Shown in pieces: positions 24,528 to 33,115 of a stretch of DNA of 64,000 nt; the first letter of the stretch is position 1; each line of letters opens with the position of its first letter. The notes beneath the pieces were generated by a model. That model was not told the DNA's origin. It searched no databases and saw nothing but the letters and a program-made list of their open reading frames with translations. The position numbers were made by a program, and so were the translations under genes. Location of the stretch: positions 2,480,001 to 2,544,000 of the forward strand of contig CBDCDJ010000007.1 of the NCBI GenBank assembly GCA_965215355.1, in the 5' to 3' direction. The stretch is from CBDCDJ01 sp965215355. Lineage in GTDB: Bacteria > Deinococcota > Deinococci > Deinococcales > Trueperaceae.

Positions 24528-25445
24528 ATGAAACTAGGCTTCGTAAGCGCCATTTTGCCCGACCTGGACTTAGAAGAGGTGTTGGCTTTCGCCGCTGAGG
24601 AAGGTTTCGACTGTGTCGAGGTCATGTGTTGGCCCGTGGGCGGCGGCGACAGGCGGCGCTACGCGGGCGTGAGCCACATCGACGTGGACGCGCTCTCCGA
24701 CGCCGAAGCGGCGCGCGTCAAAGAGCTGACAAGAGCGCACGGCGTCGAGATTTCGGCGCTGGGCTACTACCCGAACCCCTTAACGCCCGCCACGAGGGAG
24801 CGCGAGCGTTCTACCGACCACATCAAAAAGGTGATAGCCGCCTCGGCGAAGTTGGACATCAACCTCATGAACACCTTTATCGGGCGTGACCCCGCCAAGT
24901 CTACCGAGGACAACTGGCCCCTGTTCGAAGAAGTCTGGCCCCCTTTGGTCGAGTACGCCGAGTCGCAGGGCGTCAAGGTCGGCATCGAAAACTGCCCCAT
25001 GCTCTTTTCACTGGACGAGTGGCCCGGCGGCAAAAACCTTGCCGCCTCCCCCGAAGTCTGGCGCAAGATGTTCGAGGCACTACCGAGCGAGCATTTTGGG
25101 TTGAACTTCGACCCCAGCCACTTGCTCTGGCAGGGCATCGACCACATCAAAGCGATTCACGACTTTGGTGAGCGCTTTGTCCACGCGCACATCAAGGACG
25201 AAAAGGTGAGCAAAGAGCTGCTTTACGAGCGCGGCGTCACGGGGCTGGGCTGGCACGACCCCAAAATACCCGGGTTGGGCGACATCGACTGGACCGAATT
25301 TTGTCGGGCGCTGGACGAGGTCGGCTACGACGGCTACACCTGCATCGAGGTCGAAGACCGCGCTTTTGAAGACAGCTTAGAGGGCCGCAAACAAGCCGTC
25401 CGCGAGGCCAAGCGCCATATCGACTTGGCCAGGACCAGGGGGTGA
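24528..25445 (+). CDS. Sugar phosphate isomerase/epimerase (xylose isomerase-like TIM barrel)
   Basis: Metal-dependent TIM-barrel isomerase or epimerase (305 aa, PF01261). MKLGFVSAILPDLDLEEVLAF begins the barrel. Metal-site residues are expected in VGIENCPMLFS (Glu), LNFDPSHLLWQGID (Asp, His), VHAHIKDEKV (His, Lys, Asp) and YTCIEVEDRAFED (Glu). GGGGAGG precedes the ATG by 6 bases; the frame upstream is merely open. It follows the Gfo/Idh/MocA oxidoreductase in one operon. In IolE/IolI-like or ketose pathways such a pair interconverts keto-sugars and inososes. The exact reaction is not deducible. Confidence 0.9.
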   Translation: MKLGFVSAILPDLDLEEVLAFAAEEGFDCVEVMCWPVGGGDRRRYAGVSHIDVDALSDAEAARVKELTRAHGVEISALGYYPNPLTPATRERERSTDHIKKVIAASAKLDINLMNTFIGRDPAKSTEDNWPLFEEVWPPLVEYAESQGVKVGIENCPMLFSLDEWPGGKNLAASPEVWRKMFEALPSEHFGLNFDPSHLLWQGIDHIKAIHDFGERFVHAHIKDEKVSKELLYERGVTGLGWHDPKIPGLGDIDWTEFCRALDEVGYDGYTCIEVEDRAFEDSLEGRKQAVREAKRHIDLARTRG

Positions 25446-25470
25446 CGGCGACTTAACAGAACTTCAGCAA

Positions 25471-25500
25471 TGGACAGTGAATGGCCCGTACCCGTATACT
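25471..25500 (+). promoter_or_regulatory. Promoter of the orphan binding-protein gene
   Basis: -35 TGGACA (25471-25476), an 18-base spacer and -10 TATACT (25495-25500), identical in both boxes to the ROK promoter. No operator palindrome is visible here. Confidence 0.65.
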
Positions 25501-25528
25501 TTTTACACAACCCATTCAAGGAGGCGGT

Positions 25529-26557
25529 ATGAAAACCAAGCTTTTTGCTTTACTCGCGGTGTTACTTCTAGGGTTCTCGCTGGCACAGTCCTACACCATC
25601 GGGGTGTCGAACGGCTTTATCAGCAGCGAGTGGCGCACGCAGATGCTTCAGAACATGGAGGACGTGGTCGCAGAGTACGCCGAGCAAGGCGTCGACATCG
25701 ACTTGGTCGTCGAAAGCGCCAACGTCGACGTGCAGGGGCAGATCCAGCAAATACAAAACCTCATCAACCGCGGTGTGGACGCGATTATCGTAAACCCCAA
25801 CGACCAGAACGCCCTCAACCTCGCCTTTGAAGAAGCGGTCGACGAAGGTATCGTGGTCGTCGCCGTCGACCAGGAAGTGAGCGCCGAAGGCGTCTACAAC
25901 GTCGCCATCGACCAGAAAGAGTGGGCCAAAGAGAGCGCCCGGTGGCTCGCCGAAACGCTGGGCGGCGAGGGCGACATCATTTTGATAGAAGGCTTTGTCG
26001 GCCACCCCGCCAACGAAGCGCGCATGGCGGGCGTCGAAGAAGTTCTGGCCGAGTACCCCGACATCAACGTGGTGGGGCGCGAGTCGGGCGGCTGGGACCA
26101 AGCCACCGCGCAGCAGGTGACGAGCGACCTGTTCGCGTCCATCCCCAACATCGACGCCGTGTGGACGCAAGACGGTATGGCGCAAGGCGTCTGGACCGCG
26201 ATTCGCACCGCCAACCCGGAGAACTTTCCCATCGGTACGGGCGAGGCGATTGCCGGTTACCTGAAACTCTGGGACGACATTAAAAGCGAGCACCCGGACT
26301 TCCAGTCTTACGCTGTGATGAACCCGCCGGGCCAGGGCGCGAGCGGCTTGCGCGTCGCGGTAGAACTTTTGCAGGGCAAAGAAATCGACGAGAGCAAGCT
26401 TGAGGGACCGTTCGGCAACACCCTTTACGTGCCCATTCCGGGCCGTGTCGACAGCGGCAACTTCGACGAGATGCTCGAGATGACCGCTGACGAGGCCGAC
26501 ACCTACGTGCTCGACGGAATTATCAGCCAGGAGGACGCGGCAGGTTACATGAAGTAA
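25529..26557 (+). CDS. Sugar ABC importer substrate-binding protein, orphan (RbsB type)
   Basis: Periplasmic type I binding protein (342 aa). Signal peptide MKTKLFALLAVLLLGFSLAQ with cleavage after ALAQ-like LAQS. The mature fold shows QNMEDVVAEYAEQ, IQNLINRGVDAIIVNPND, IVVVAVDQEV and TVWTQDGMAQGV-like regions (AVWTQDGMAQGVWTAI). AAGGAGG is 6 bases before the ATG. No permease or ATPase gene follows it. The RbsA/RbsC/RbsC operon at 12878-16274 lacks a binding protein, so the two may work together (inference). Confidence 0.92.
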   Translation: MKTKLFALLAVLLLGFSLAQSYTIGVSNGFISSEWRTQMLQNMEDVVAEYAEQGVDIDLVVESANVDVQGQIQQIQNLINRGVDAIIVNPNDQNALNLAFEEAVDEGIVVVAVDQEVSAEGVYNVAIDQKEWAKESARWLAETLGGEGDIILIEGFVGHPANEARMAGVEEVLAEYPDINVVGRESGGWDQATAQQVTSDLFASIPNIDAVWTQDGMAQGVWTAIRTANPENFPIGTGEAIAGYLKLWDDIKSEHPDFQSYAVMNPPGQGASGLRVAVELLQGKEIDESKLEGPFGNTLYVPIPGRVDSGNFDEMLEMTADEADTYVLDGIISQEDAAGYMK

Positions 26558-26577
26558 ACGGAAACTCGCTGTTTTTA

Positions 26578-26589
26578 AGCTCGAGCTTG
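26578..26589. repeat. 12-bp palindrome AAGCTCGAGCTT
   Basis: Perfect palindrome 20 bases after the orphan binding-protein gene and before the MalE-like gene. It may act as a small hairpin separating the two transcription units; there is no U-tract. Confidence 0.35.
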
Positions 26590-26621
26590 CAAGGTTTAGA
26601 AAAATTCATCGAGGAGGGTCT

Positions 26622-27905
26622 ATGAGAAAGTTAGCGGTTGTCACGCTGTTGCTGGCGATGTTCGCGTCCGCTTTTGCCCAGGAGTTCGACTGGCGTCAGT
26701 TCGAGGGTCAAGAGGTGCGGTTCTTGATGAACAGCCACCCCTTCACCAGCTTTATCGAACCGCTCCTGCCAGAGTTCGAAGAGTTGACCGGCATCACCGT
26801 CACCTTCGAGGTTTTTCCCGAAGACCAGTTCAGACAGCGGCGCCTGCTGGAGGTCAGCAGCGGGGCCGCCACCACGGACGGCTACATGATCATGCCGGGC
26901 CAGGTGGGCGCGCAGTATTTGGGCGCGAACTGGGTGCGCAAGATAGGCGACTTTGTGGCTGACCCCAGCCTGACGAATCCCGAGTTGGCCCTGGACGACT
27001 TTTTCGAGGGCGCGCTCGACACCTTTACCGCCCAAGGCGAGCTGTTCGGCCTGCCCCTGCAAACCGAGGCGAGCCTGCTCTTCTACCGAAAAGACCTGCT
27101 CGAGGCCGCGGGTCTTTCCGGCCCGCCCACCACGACCGAAGAGTTGCGCGAGTACGCCGAAGCGCTCAACCAGAACGGTGTGGCCGGCTTCGCCATGCGC
27201 GGCAAGGGCGCGGCGGCCACCAGCCAGATTGTCAACCTGCTCTATTCGTTCGGGGGCAAGTGGCAAAACGAGGACGGCACCTCGGCCCTGGCGAGCGAGG
27301 AGAGCCAGGCCGCCCTGTCCTACTACGCCGACCTGCTGCGCGACTACGGCCCGCCGGGCCCCGCAAACATGCACTGGGCCGAGGTGACCAGTCTGTTCGC
27401 GCAGGGCCAAGCCGCCATGATTTTCGACGCCAACGTTTTTCGCTCTATCATGGAGGACCCGGCCCAGGCCACCGACGTGGTGCGCGAGAACGTCGGCTAC
27501 GCGCCGCTCCCGGCGGGTCCGGCGGGCAGCGTCCCGGCGGTCCTCGTTTGGGGCCTCAGCATCAACCACGCCTCCGACAACCCCGAAGCTGCCTGGTACT
27601 TCATCCAGTGGGTACTCTCGCGAGAAAACCAGACCCTGGCTATTCTGGCGGGCATCCCCGCCGCTCGCAAGTCGGCCTGGGCCAACGAGGAGTTCCGCGC
27701 CACCGCCCCCGCCGACTGGATAGAGGCCTCAGAAACGTCGTTCAGCACAGGTCAGCCCGAGTGGAACCCGCCCGTCGTACCCGTACCGGAGGTCCGCGAC
27801 GCTTACGGCCAGGCCATCGTCGCGGCGCTCCAGGGTCAAGACGTAGCCGAAGCCCTGCAACGTGCTGCGGAGGACACCGACCAAATCGTTTCGCGCACCC
27901 AGTAG
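26622..27905 (+). CDS. Sugar ABC importer substrate-binding protein (CUT1, family 1)
   Basis: Extracellular solute-binding protein of the MalE/UgpB group (427 aa). Signal peptide MRKLAVVTLLLAMFASAFAQ, then EFDWRQFEGQEVRFLMNSHP, a large two-lobed sugar-binding fold with PLQTEASLLFYRKDLLEAAG and FVxQWVLSRENQTL-like late helix (YFIQWVLSRENQTL). GAGGAGG lies 6 bases before the ATG. It is followed, after a 17-bp hairpin, by MalF- and MalG-like permeases. The importer has no ATPase gene here; CUT1 systems commonly share one MsmK/MalK-type ATPase encoded elsewhere. Unlike the RbsB-type proteins of this island, it points to an oligosaccharide or glycoside. Confidence 0.93.
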   Translation: MRKLAVVTLLLAMFASAFAQEFDWRQFEGQEVRFLMNSHPFTSFIEPLLPEFEELTGITVTFEVFPEDQFRQRRLLEVSSGAATTDGYMIMPGQVGAQYLGANWVRKIGDFVADPSLTNPELALDDFFEGALDTFTAQGELFGLPLQTEASLLFYRKDLLEAAGLSGPPTTTEELREYAEALNQNGVAGFAMRGKGAAATSQIVNLLYSFGGKWQNEDGTSALASEESQAALSYYADLLRDYGPPGPANMHWAEVTSLFAQGQAAMIFDANVFRSIMEDPAQATDVVRENVGYAPLPAGPAGSVPAVLVWGLSINHASDNPEAAWYFIQWVLSRENQTLAILAGIPAARKSAWANEEFRATAPADWIEASETSFSTGQPEWNPPVVPVPEVRDAYGQAIVAALQGQDVAEALQRAAEDTDQIVSRTQ

Positions 27906-27929
27906 GCGCGGGCGTAGACGACCGAGCAG

Positions 27930-27968
27930 CCAACCAACGAGGTGCGTCGGGCGCACCTCGTTGGTTGG
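27930..27968 (+). terminator. 17-bp perfect hairpin between MalE- and MalF-like genes
   Basis: CCAACCAACGAGGTGCG (27930-27946) and its exact complement (27952-27968) enclose a 5-base loop. No U-tract follows, so partial termination or protection of the upstream mRNA is more likely than full termination. Confidence 0.7.
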
Positions 27969-28205
27969 TATTAAGCTAAGCCGTGACGACGCTGGTGCGG
28001 TGCTCAACCAGTCTGTTCGTACGCGTTTTACTCGAGTGAACAGGCGCGGGTAAATTCACCGCAGGCAAGTTCACCCCAGAGATGCTTAGTCTTGCACAGG
28101 TTTTATATTTTGTTGATGCACGTCGGCTTTATCGTCGCTCAGTCTGCTTTCACAAAAAGTCTACGGGTGGCTTCTGCGGTAGCCGGATTTTAGGGAGGTA
28201 CGGCT

Positions 28206-28247
28206 GTGTCCGTCGGTAGTTTATTTGCAGGTGTCCATTTATGTTAG
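28206..28247 (+). CDS. Possible 13-codon leader peptide
   Basis: GTG at 28206 follows a strong GGGAGG (28194-28199) and reads MSVGSLFAGVHLC before TAG. The stop lies 7 bases inside the MalF-like gene, whose own ribosome binding site (AGGTG, 28229-28233) sits inside the small frame. This arrangement would couple permease translation to the leader. It is too short to judge by composition and may be chance. Confidence 0.35.
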   Translation: MSVGSLFAGVHLC

Positions 28248-29116
28248 GCGACCGGGTCATGACTTTTTTCGACCGGCACGCGACCTGGCTTTTTCCGTTG
28301 CCGGCGGTGCTCGCTATTCTGTTGCTCATCGTCGGACCCGTCCTGGCGAACTTCGGGCTCTCCCTTTACAACTGGTTTATCGGGGGTTCGCCGACCTTCA
28401 TAGGGCTGGGCAACTTTGCCGAGGCGCTTGCAGACAGGCGTTTTTGGAACGGGCTCAGAAACACGTTTTACTTCACCTTCATGGCGGTGCCGTTGCAGCT
28501 CGTGCTGGGTTTGTGTATCGCGGTGCTGTTCAACCGGGAGTTCCCCGGCAAAGGAGTGGTCCGCACCATCATCTTACTCCCGATGGTGGCGACGCCCGTC
28601 GCGATCGCCCTCATCTGGGCGCTCATGTTCAACCCCAGCCTGGGGGTGCTCAACTATTTTTTGGAAACTTTGGGTTTGTCGCGCTCATTGTGGGTGGCGG
28701 ACGCCCGCCTGGTGCTGCCCTCTCTGGTGCTGGTGGACGTGTGGGAGTGGACGCCGATGGTCGCGCTCATCTTGCTCGCCGCCCTGCAGGGCGTGCCCCA
28801 GGACTACTACGAAGCCGCCCGCATAGACGGCGCGAGCGGCTGGCAAACCTTTTGGAGCATCACGCTTCCCTCCATCCGGTCCGCCATCGTCGTGGCCCTC
28901 ATCTTGCGCAGCATCGACGCGCTCAAAACCTTCGACATCATTTACGTCATCACCCAGGGCGGTCCCGGCACCGCCTCGGAGACCCTGAACGTGCTGGCGT
29001 TCAAGTCCGGGTTTGAGTTTTTCCGGGTGGGTTACGCGGCGTCGCTGCTCATCTTTTTACTCTTCGTCGTGTTGGGCGTCGCCATCCTCCTCAACCTCGG
29101 GCGGAACCGGTCATGA
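28241..29116 (+). CDS. Sugar ABC importer permease (MalF/UgpA type)
   Basis: CUT1 inner-membrane permease (291 aa), six helices. The EAA loop is EAARIDGASGWQTFWSITLP near residue 195. The C-terminal YVITQGGPGTASETLNVLAF is diagnostic of the MalF/UgpA group. ATG at 28241 is used; ATG at 28259 (MTFFDRHATW) is an alternative. It overlaps the MalG-like gene by ATGA. The 335-base gap before it contains the hairpin and the possible leader peptide but no clear promoter. Confidence 0.94.
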   Translation: MLGDRVMTFFDRHATWLFPLPAVLAILLLIVGPVLANFGLSLYNWFIGGSPTFIGLGNFAEALADRRFWNGLRNTFYFTFMAVPLQLVLGLCIAVLFNREFPGKGVVRTIILLPMVATPVAIALIWALMFNPSLGVLNYFLETLGLSRSLWVADARLVLPSLVLVDVWEWTPMVALILLAALQGVPQDYYEAARIDGASGWQTFWSITLPSIRSAIVVALILRSIDALKTFDIIYVITQGGPGTASETLNVLAFKSGFEFFRVGYAASLLIFLLFVVLGVAILLNLGRNRS

Positions 29117-29973
29117 GTACGACGGTTTCTGAGCGCAACCGACCCCGAACGCGGGCACGGCGCGACAGGCGGCTCAGGCAGTTGGGCGTCTACGCGCTCA
29201 TGGCGCTGGTGCTCGTCGTGATGTTGTTCCCCTTTTACTGGATGATTTTGACGAGTTTTCGCAGCCAGGTGGACAACACCAGCCCCGTACCCGTGTGGCT
29301 GTTCGAGCCGACGCTCGAGAACTACCGCAACGTCATTCGCCGCAACAACTTTTTAGAGTTCACCTGGAACTCGTTCGTCATCGCTTCGCTTTCGACCGGT
29401 TTAGGCCTGGTTCTGGGCTTGCCCGCCGCCTACTCCATCGCGCGCTTCAAACAGAACGGTCTCGCCCTCGCCATCCTCGTCGCGCGGCTGGCACCCTTCA
29501 TCACCTACCTGATTCCCTGGTACGTCGCCTTCCGCGCCCTGAAACTGCTCGACACCTACGTTGCGCTCACCCTGACCCACCTCATCGTGGGGATGCCCCT
29601 GATCATCTGGATCATGATCAGCTTTTTCGAGGACGTCCCGAGGGAACTTGAGGAAGCCGCTTTTGTGGACGGGGCGAGCAGGCTGGGCACCTTTTTCCGA
29701 ATCATCTTGCCGCTGTCGATGCCGGGCATCGTGGCGGCGGGCATTTTGGCGTTCATTTTCAGTTGGAACCAGTTTCTGTTCAGCCTGGTGCTGTCGGGAC
29801 CCAACACCAAACCCGTCCCCGTGGCCGTGTTCAACTTCATCTCTTACGGGCAAATAGACTTCGGCGGTCTGGGCGCGGCGGCCGTCCTCATCACCCTGCC
29901 GGTCATCTTGCTGACCTTGCTCATTCAGCGCTACATCGTGACCGGCTTGACGATGGGGGCGGTCAAGGGTTGA
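29113..29973 (+). CDS. Sugar ABC importer permease (MalG/UgpE type)
   Basis: Second CUT1 permease (286 aa). A basic N-terminus (RNRPRTRARRDRRLRQLG) precedes the first helix. MILTSFRSQVDNTSPVPVW and TLENYRNVI are typical of the MalG branch, the EAA loop is EEAAFVDGASRLGTFFRIIL, and the C-terminal helix ends RYIVTGLTMGAVKG, a near-invariant family ending. Starts in an ATGA overlap with the MalF-like gene. Forms the heterodimeric channel with it. Confidence 0.94.
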   Translation: MSTTVSERNRPRTRARRDRRLRQLGVYALMALVLVVMLFPFYWMILTSFRSQVDNTSPVPVWLFEPTLENYRNVIRRNNFLEFTWNSFVIASLSTGLGLVLGLPAAYSIARFKQNGLALAILVARLAPFITYLIPWYVAFRALKLLDTYVALTLTHLIVGMPLIIWIMISFFEDVPRELEEAAFVDGASRLGTFFRIILPLSMPGIVAAGILAFIFSWNQFLFSLVLSGPNTKPVPVAVFNFISYGQIDFGGLGAAAVLITLPVILLTLLIQRYIVTGLTMGAVKG

Positions 29974-30130
29974 CGCCGGGCGCGAATGAGTAGCCGCAAC
30001 CGGTGTGCGCGCTCAAGCACCGAGCGTTCTCGTCCGTCCCTCGAGACAAGTCCCCATTTTCCTCTCAACCTCGAGCTTGTAAGGCAACCCGCCGCGCCCG
30101 TTTGGGAGCGCGTGCGATACTGGCTATAAG

Positions 30131-33055
30131 ATGATTCAAAACCCCGCTCGAGACCTGCCCCACACACCCTTACCCGACCCCGACCTGCTCAGGCGCGTCG
30201 CCAACGAGCTGAAGTGGAAAGTCTCCGGCGAGGTCCGTTTCGACGAGCGCGCTCGAGCCTTGTACGCGACCGACGCCTCGCCCTACGAGATTCAACCCTA
30301 CGGCGTCGTCTTGCCCAAAACGGTTCACGACGTGCGGCAAACCGTCGAAACGGCCAACCGCTACGGCTTGCCGCTGCTACCCCGCGGCGGCGGTACGAGC
30401 CTCGCCGGGCAAACGGTCGGCGCGGCCGTCGTCCTCGACTTTTCTAAGTACATGACCGAGATTCTGGAGTTCTCGCCCGAAAAGCGAACCGTCAAGGTGC
30501 AGCCCGGCGTGGTGCGCGACAACCTCAACCTGTTTTTGAAGCCCCACGACCTGCAGTTCACGCCCGACATCTCGACCACCAACCGCGCCAACGTCGGCGG
30601 GATGGTCGCGAACAACTCGGCGGGGACGCGTTCAATCAAGTACGGCAAGTCGGTGGACGCGGTGAAGAGCATGACGGTGATGTTCGCCGATGGTACTACG
30701 GCCGAACTCGGCGAGGTAAATCCCAAGAAATTGCAGGACAAGCTCGAGCTACCCGGTTTGGAGGGCGACGCCTACCGCACCGTCCACCGCGTCGTCACCG
30801 AGCACGCCAATGAAATCGAAGCGCGTTTCCCCAAGGTGATGCGGCGCGTGGGCGGCTACAACTTAGACGAGTTTACGAACGGCAAACCCTTCAACCTCGC
30901 CAAGCTCGTCACGGGGTCGGAGGGGACGCTCGCTTTTATTTTGGACGTGACGCTGAAGCTCGAGCCCGTCCCGAAACATCGCTGTTTGGCGCTGCTCCAC
31001 TTCGACTCGCTCGTGGGGGCGCTCACCGCGGTGCAGTACGTCAACAAACACGGGCCGTCGGCGGTCGAACTGATGGACGACGTGCTGTTCGATTTGGGCC
31101 GGCAGAACCCGAACCTAGCGCCGCTGTTGAGCTGGCTGCAAGGCGAGCCCGCCGCGGTGCTCATGGTCGAGTTCGACGGGGAGACGGAAGCAGAGATGTT
31201 GAGTGGGCTTACCGGCCTGCAGGCCGACGCCGACGTGCAAGCCCTGAGCTACGCCACCCACCTCGCTTTCGACGCCAAACAGCAACACGAGGTCTTGGAA
31301 TTCCGGCGCGGCGGCCTGGGCATCTACGCGACCGTAAAGGGCGACGAGAAACCCACGCCTTTTATTGAGGACGCGGCGATTCCGGTCGAAAACCTCCCCT
31401 ATTACATCCCCGAAGTCTTGGAAGTCTGCAAACGGCACGGCGTCCACGCGGTCATCTACGCGCACGCCTCGGTCGGGGTGATTCACTGCCGGCCACACTT
31501 AGACCTCAAAACCGAGCGCGGCATCGAGACGTTCCAGAGCATCAGCGAAGAGGTGTTCGCGCTGGTGCAGAAGTACGGCGGCTCCTGGAGCGGCGAGCAC
31601 GGCGACGGCCTCATCCGCTCGTATCAAAACGAGAAGCTGTTCGGGCCGACGCTCTACGAGGACTTCCGCGCCGTCAAACGCGCCTTCGACCCGAAGGGGC
31701 TCATGAACCCCGGCAAAGTCGTCGACGCGCCTGCCATGACCGAGAGTTTGCGCTACGGCGTCGAGTACCACGTCGACCCGGTCAACACTTATTTCGACTT
31801 CTCGAAAGACGGCGGCTTTTTGGGGGCTATCGAAATGTGTACCGGCGTCGGCGCGTGCCGTAAGACGACGACCGGGACTATGTGCCCGTCCTACATGGCG
31901 ACCCGTGACGAGGACCACTCGACCCGCGGCCGCGCCAACATCTTGCGCGAGGCGATGAACGGGCGGTTGCCCGGCGGCTTGACCAGTCACGAGGTGTACG
32001 AAGTGCTGGACTTGTGCCTCGAGTGCAAGGCCTGCAAGGCCGAGTGCCCGAGCCAAGTCGACATGGCGAAAATCAAGTACGAGTTTTTGCAGCACTACTA
32101 CGACGAACACGGGACGCCGCTGCCGGTGAGGGCTTTCGGCGAGGTCTACAAAACCGCGCCGCTGGGCCGGCTGGTGGCTCCGCTGGCGAACAAGCTCCTG
32201 CCCACGCGCCCGTTCCGCTGGGCGGTCGAGAAAACCCTCGGTGTGGACCGCCGCCGGACGATGCCCCTTTACGCTCAACAAGCCTTCGACACCCTCATCC
32301 GCAAAAACCCACCTCTCGCTAAAACCGAGCCGACGCAAGCCACCGTCGCCCTGTTCGCCGACACCTGGACGATGTACCACGAGCCTGAGGTCGGGGCGGC
32401 GGCCCTCAAGGTATTGCAAGCGCTCGGCTATCACGTCGAAGTCGTCGACTACCGCTGCTGCGGGCGCACGCTTCTATCGAAAGGGCTGTTGAAAGAGGCG
32501 AAACGCTTAGCGCACAAAAACGTCAACGCGCTCCATGCCTATTCCAAACGGGGGGTGCCTGTTGTGGGCCTCGAGCCGAGTTGCGTGACCGCCTTTCAAG
32601 ACGACTACCGCGACCTCATCCCCGGCGACAAGACGAACGCGGTCTCTAGCAACGTCAAGATGATAGACCAGTTTTTGGCGAAGGAGTGGAGCAGTGGGCG
32701 GCTCGAGCCGAGTAAAGCCTTCGACACCGACGGCGCGCCGCTGCTCTTTCACGGCCACTGCCAGCAGCGCGCCGTCATCGGCTCGGCCCCGTCGAAAGCG
32801 GTGCTCGGCTGGGCGTCCAGCAACGTCACTGAGGTCGATTCGGGCTGCTGCGGCATGGCGGGCTCGTTCGGCTACAGCCATTACGACGTGTCGATGGCGA
32901 TTGGCGAACGCCGCCTGTTCCCGGCCGCGCGCGAGCACACGGGCGAGGTCGTCGCCTGCGGCTTCAGTTGTCGCCATCAGATTAAAGACGGCACCGGCAA
33001 ACGGGCCAAACACGTCGTCGAAGTATTGGCCGAGGCGGTCAAGCCCAAGGATTGA
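30131..33055 (+). CDS. FAD- and 4Fe-4S-containing D-2-hydroxyacid dehydrogenase (YdiJ/D-lactate type)
   Basis: A 974-residue fusion of a GlcD-type flavoprotein and a GlpC-like Fe-S/CCG protein. The PP-loop LPRGGGTSLAGQTVG is near residue 80, TNRANVGGMVANNSAGTRS near 155, and the FAD-oxidase C-domain ends with GLMNPGKVVDAP. Fe-S ligands follow in two groups: MCTGVGACRKT...MCPSYMATRDED and CLECKACKAECPSQVDM. Two CCG domains carry YRCCGRTLL and SGCCGMAGSFGYS. E. coli YdiJ oxidises D-2-hydroxyglutarate and related enzymes oxidise D-lactate or glycolate; which acid is used here is open. Electrons should pass to a quinone or unknown acceptor. It is a single gene; the promoter is not obvious. Confidence 0.92.
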   Translation: MIQNPARDLPHTPLPDPDLLRRVANELKWKVSGEVRFDERARALYATDASPYEIQPYGVVLPKTVHDVRQTVETANRYGLPLLPRGGGTSLAGQTVGAAVVLDFSKYMTEILEFSPEKRTVKVQPGVVRDNLNLFLKPHDLQFTPDISTTNRANVGGMVANNSAGTRSIKYGKSVDAVKSMTVMFADGTTAELGEVNPKKLQDKLELPGLEGDAYRTVHRVVTEHANEIEARFPKVMRRVGGYNLDEFTNGKPFNLAKLVTGSEGTLAFILDVTLKLEPVPKHRCLALLHFDSLVGALTAVQYVNKHGPSAVELMDDVLFDLGRQNPNLAPLLSWLQGEPAAVLMVEFDGETEAEMLSGLTGLQADADVQALSYATHLAFDAKQQHEVLEFRRGGLGIYATVKGDEKPTPFIEDAAIPVENLPYYIPEVLEVCKRHGVHAVIYAHASVGVIHCRPHLDLKTERGIETFQSISEEVFALVQKYGGSWSGEHGDGLIRSYQNEKLFGPTLYEDFRAVKRAFDPKGLMNPGKVVDAPAMTESLRYGVEYHVDPVNTYFDFSKDGGFLGAIEMCTGVGACRKTTTGTMCPSYMATRDEDHSTRGRANILREAMNGRLPGGLTSHEVYEVLDLCLECKACKAECPSQVDMAKIKYEFLQHYYDEHGTPLPVRAFGEVYKTAPLGRLVAPLANKLLPTRPFRWAVEKTLGVDRRRTMPLYAQQAFDTLIRKNPPLAKTEPTQATVALFADTWTMYHEPEVGAAALKVLQALGYHVEVVDYRCCGRTLLSKGLLKEAKRLAHKNVNALHAYSKRGVPVVGLEPSCVTAFQDDYRDLIPGDKTNAVSSNVKMIDQFLAKEWSSGRLEPSKAFDTDGAPLLFHGHCQQRAVIGSAPSKAVLGWASSNVTEVDSGCCGMAGSFGYSHYDVSMAIGERRLFPAAREHTGEVVACGFSCRHQIKDGTGKRAKHVVEVLAEAVKPKD

Positions 33056-33086
33056 GGTTTTGTCTCAGCCTTTCCACTTTCTACTT

Positions 33087-33107
33087 TTCACTCGGTCCTC
33101 GGTACTT
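33087..33107. repeat. Dispersed intergenic repeat, copy 1
   Basis: TTCACTCGGTCCTCGGTACTT between two convergent genes, less one base. Related copies occur at 42606, 43605, 46931 and 52009, always just after a gene. Confidence 0.65.
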
Positions 33108-33115
33108 GCCCAGAG

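Noticed and set aside
30115..30130. TATAAG directly before the ATG of the FAD/Fe-S dehydrogenase as a leaderless promoter
   Set aside because: The hexamer touches the start codon and the alternative GATACT is 9 bases away and not TANNNT; not counted in the leaderless set.
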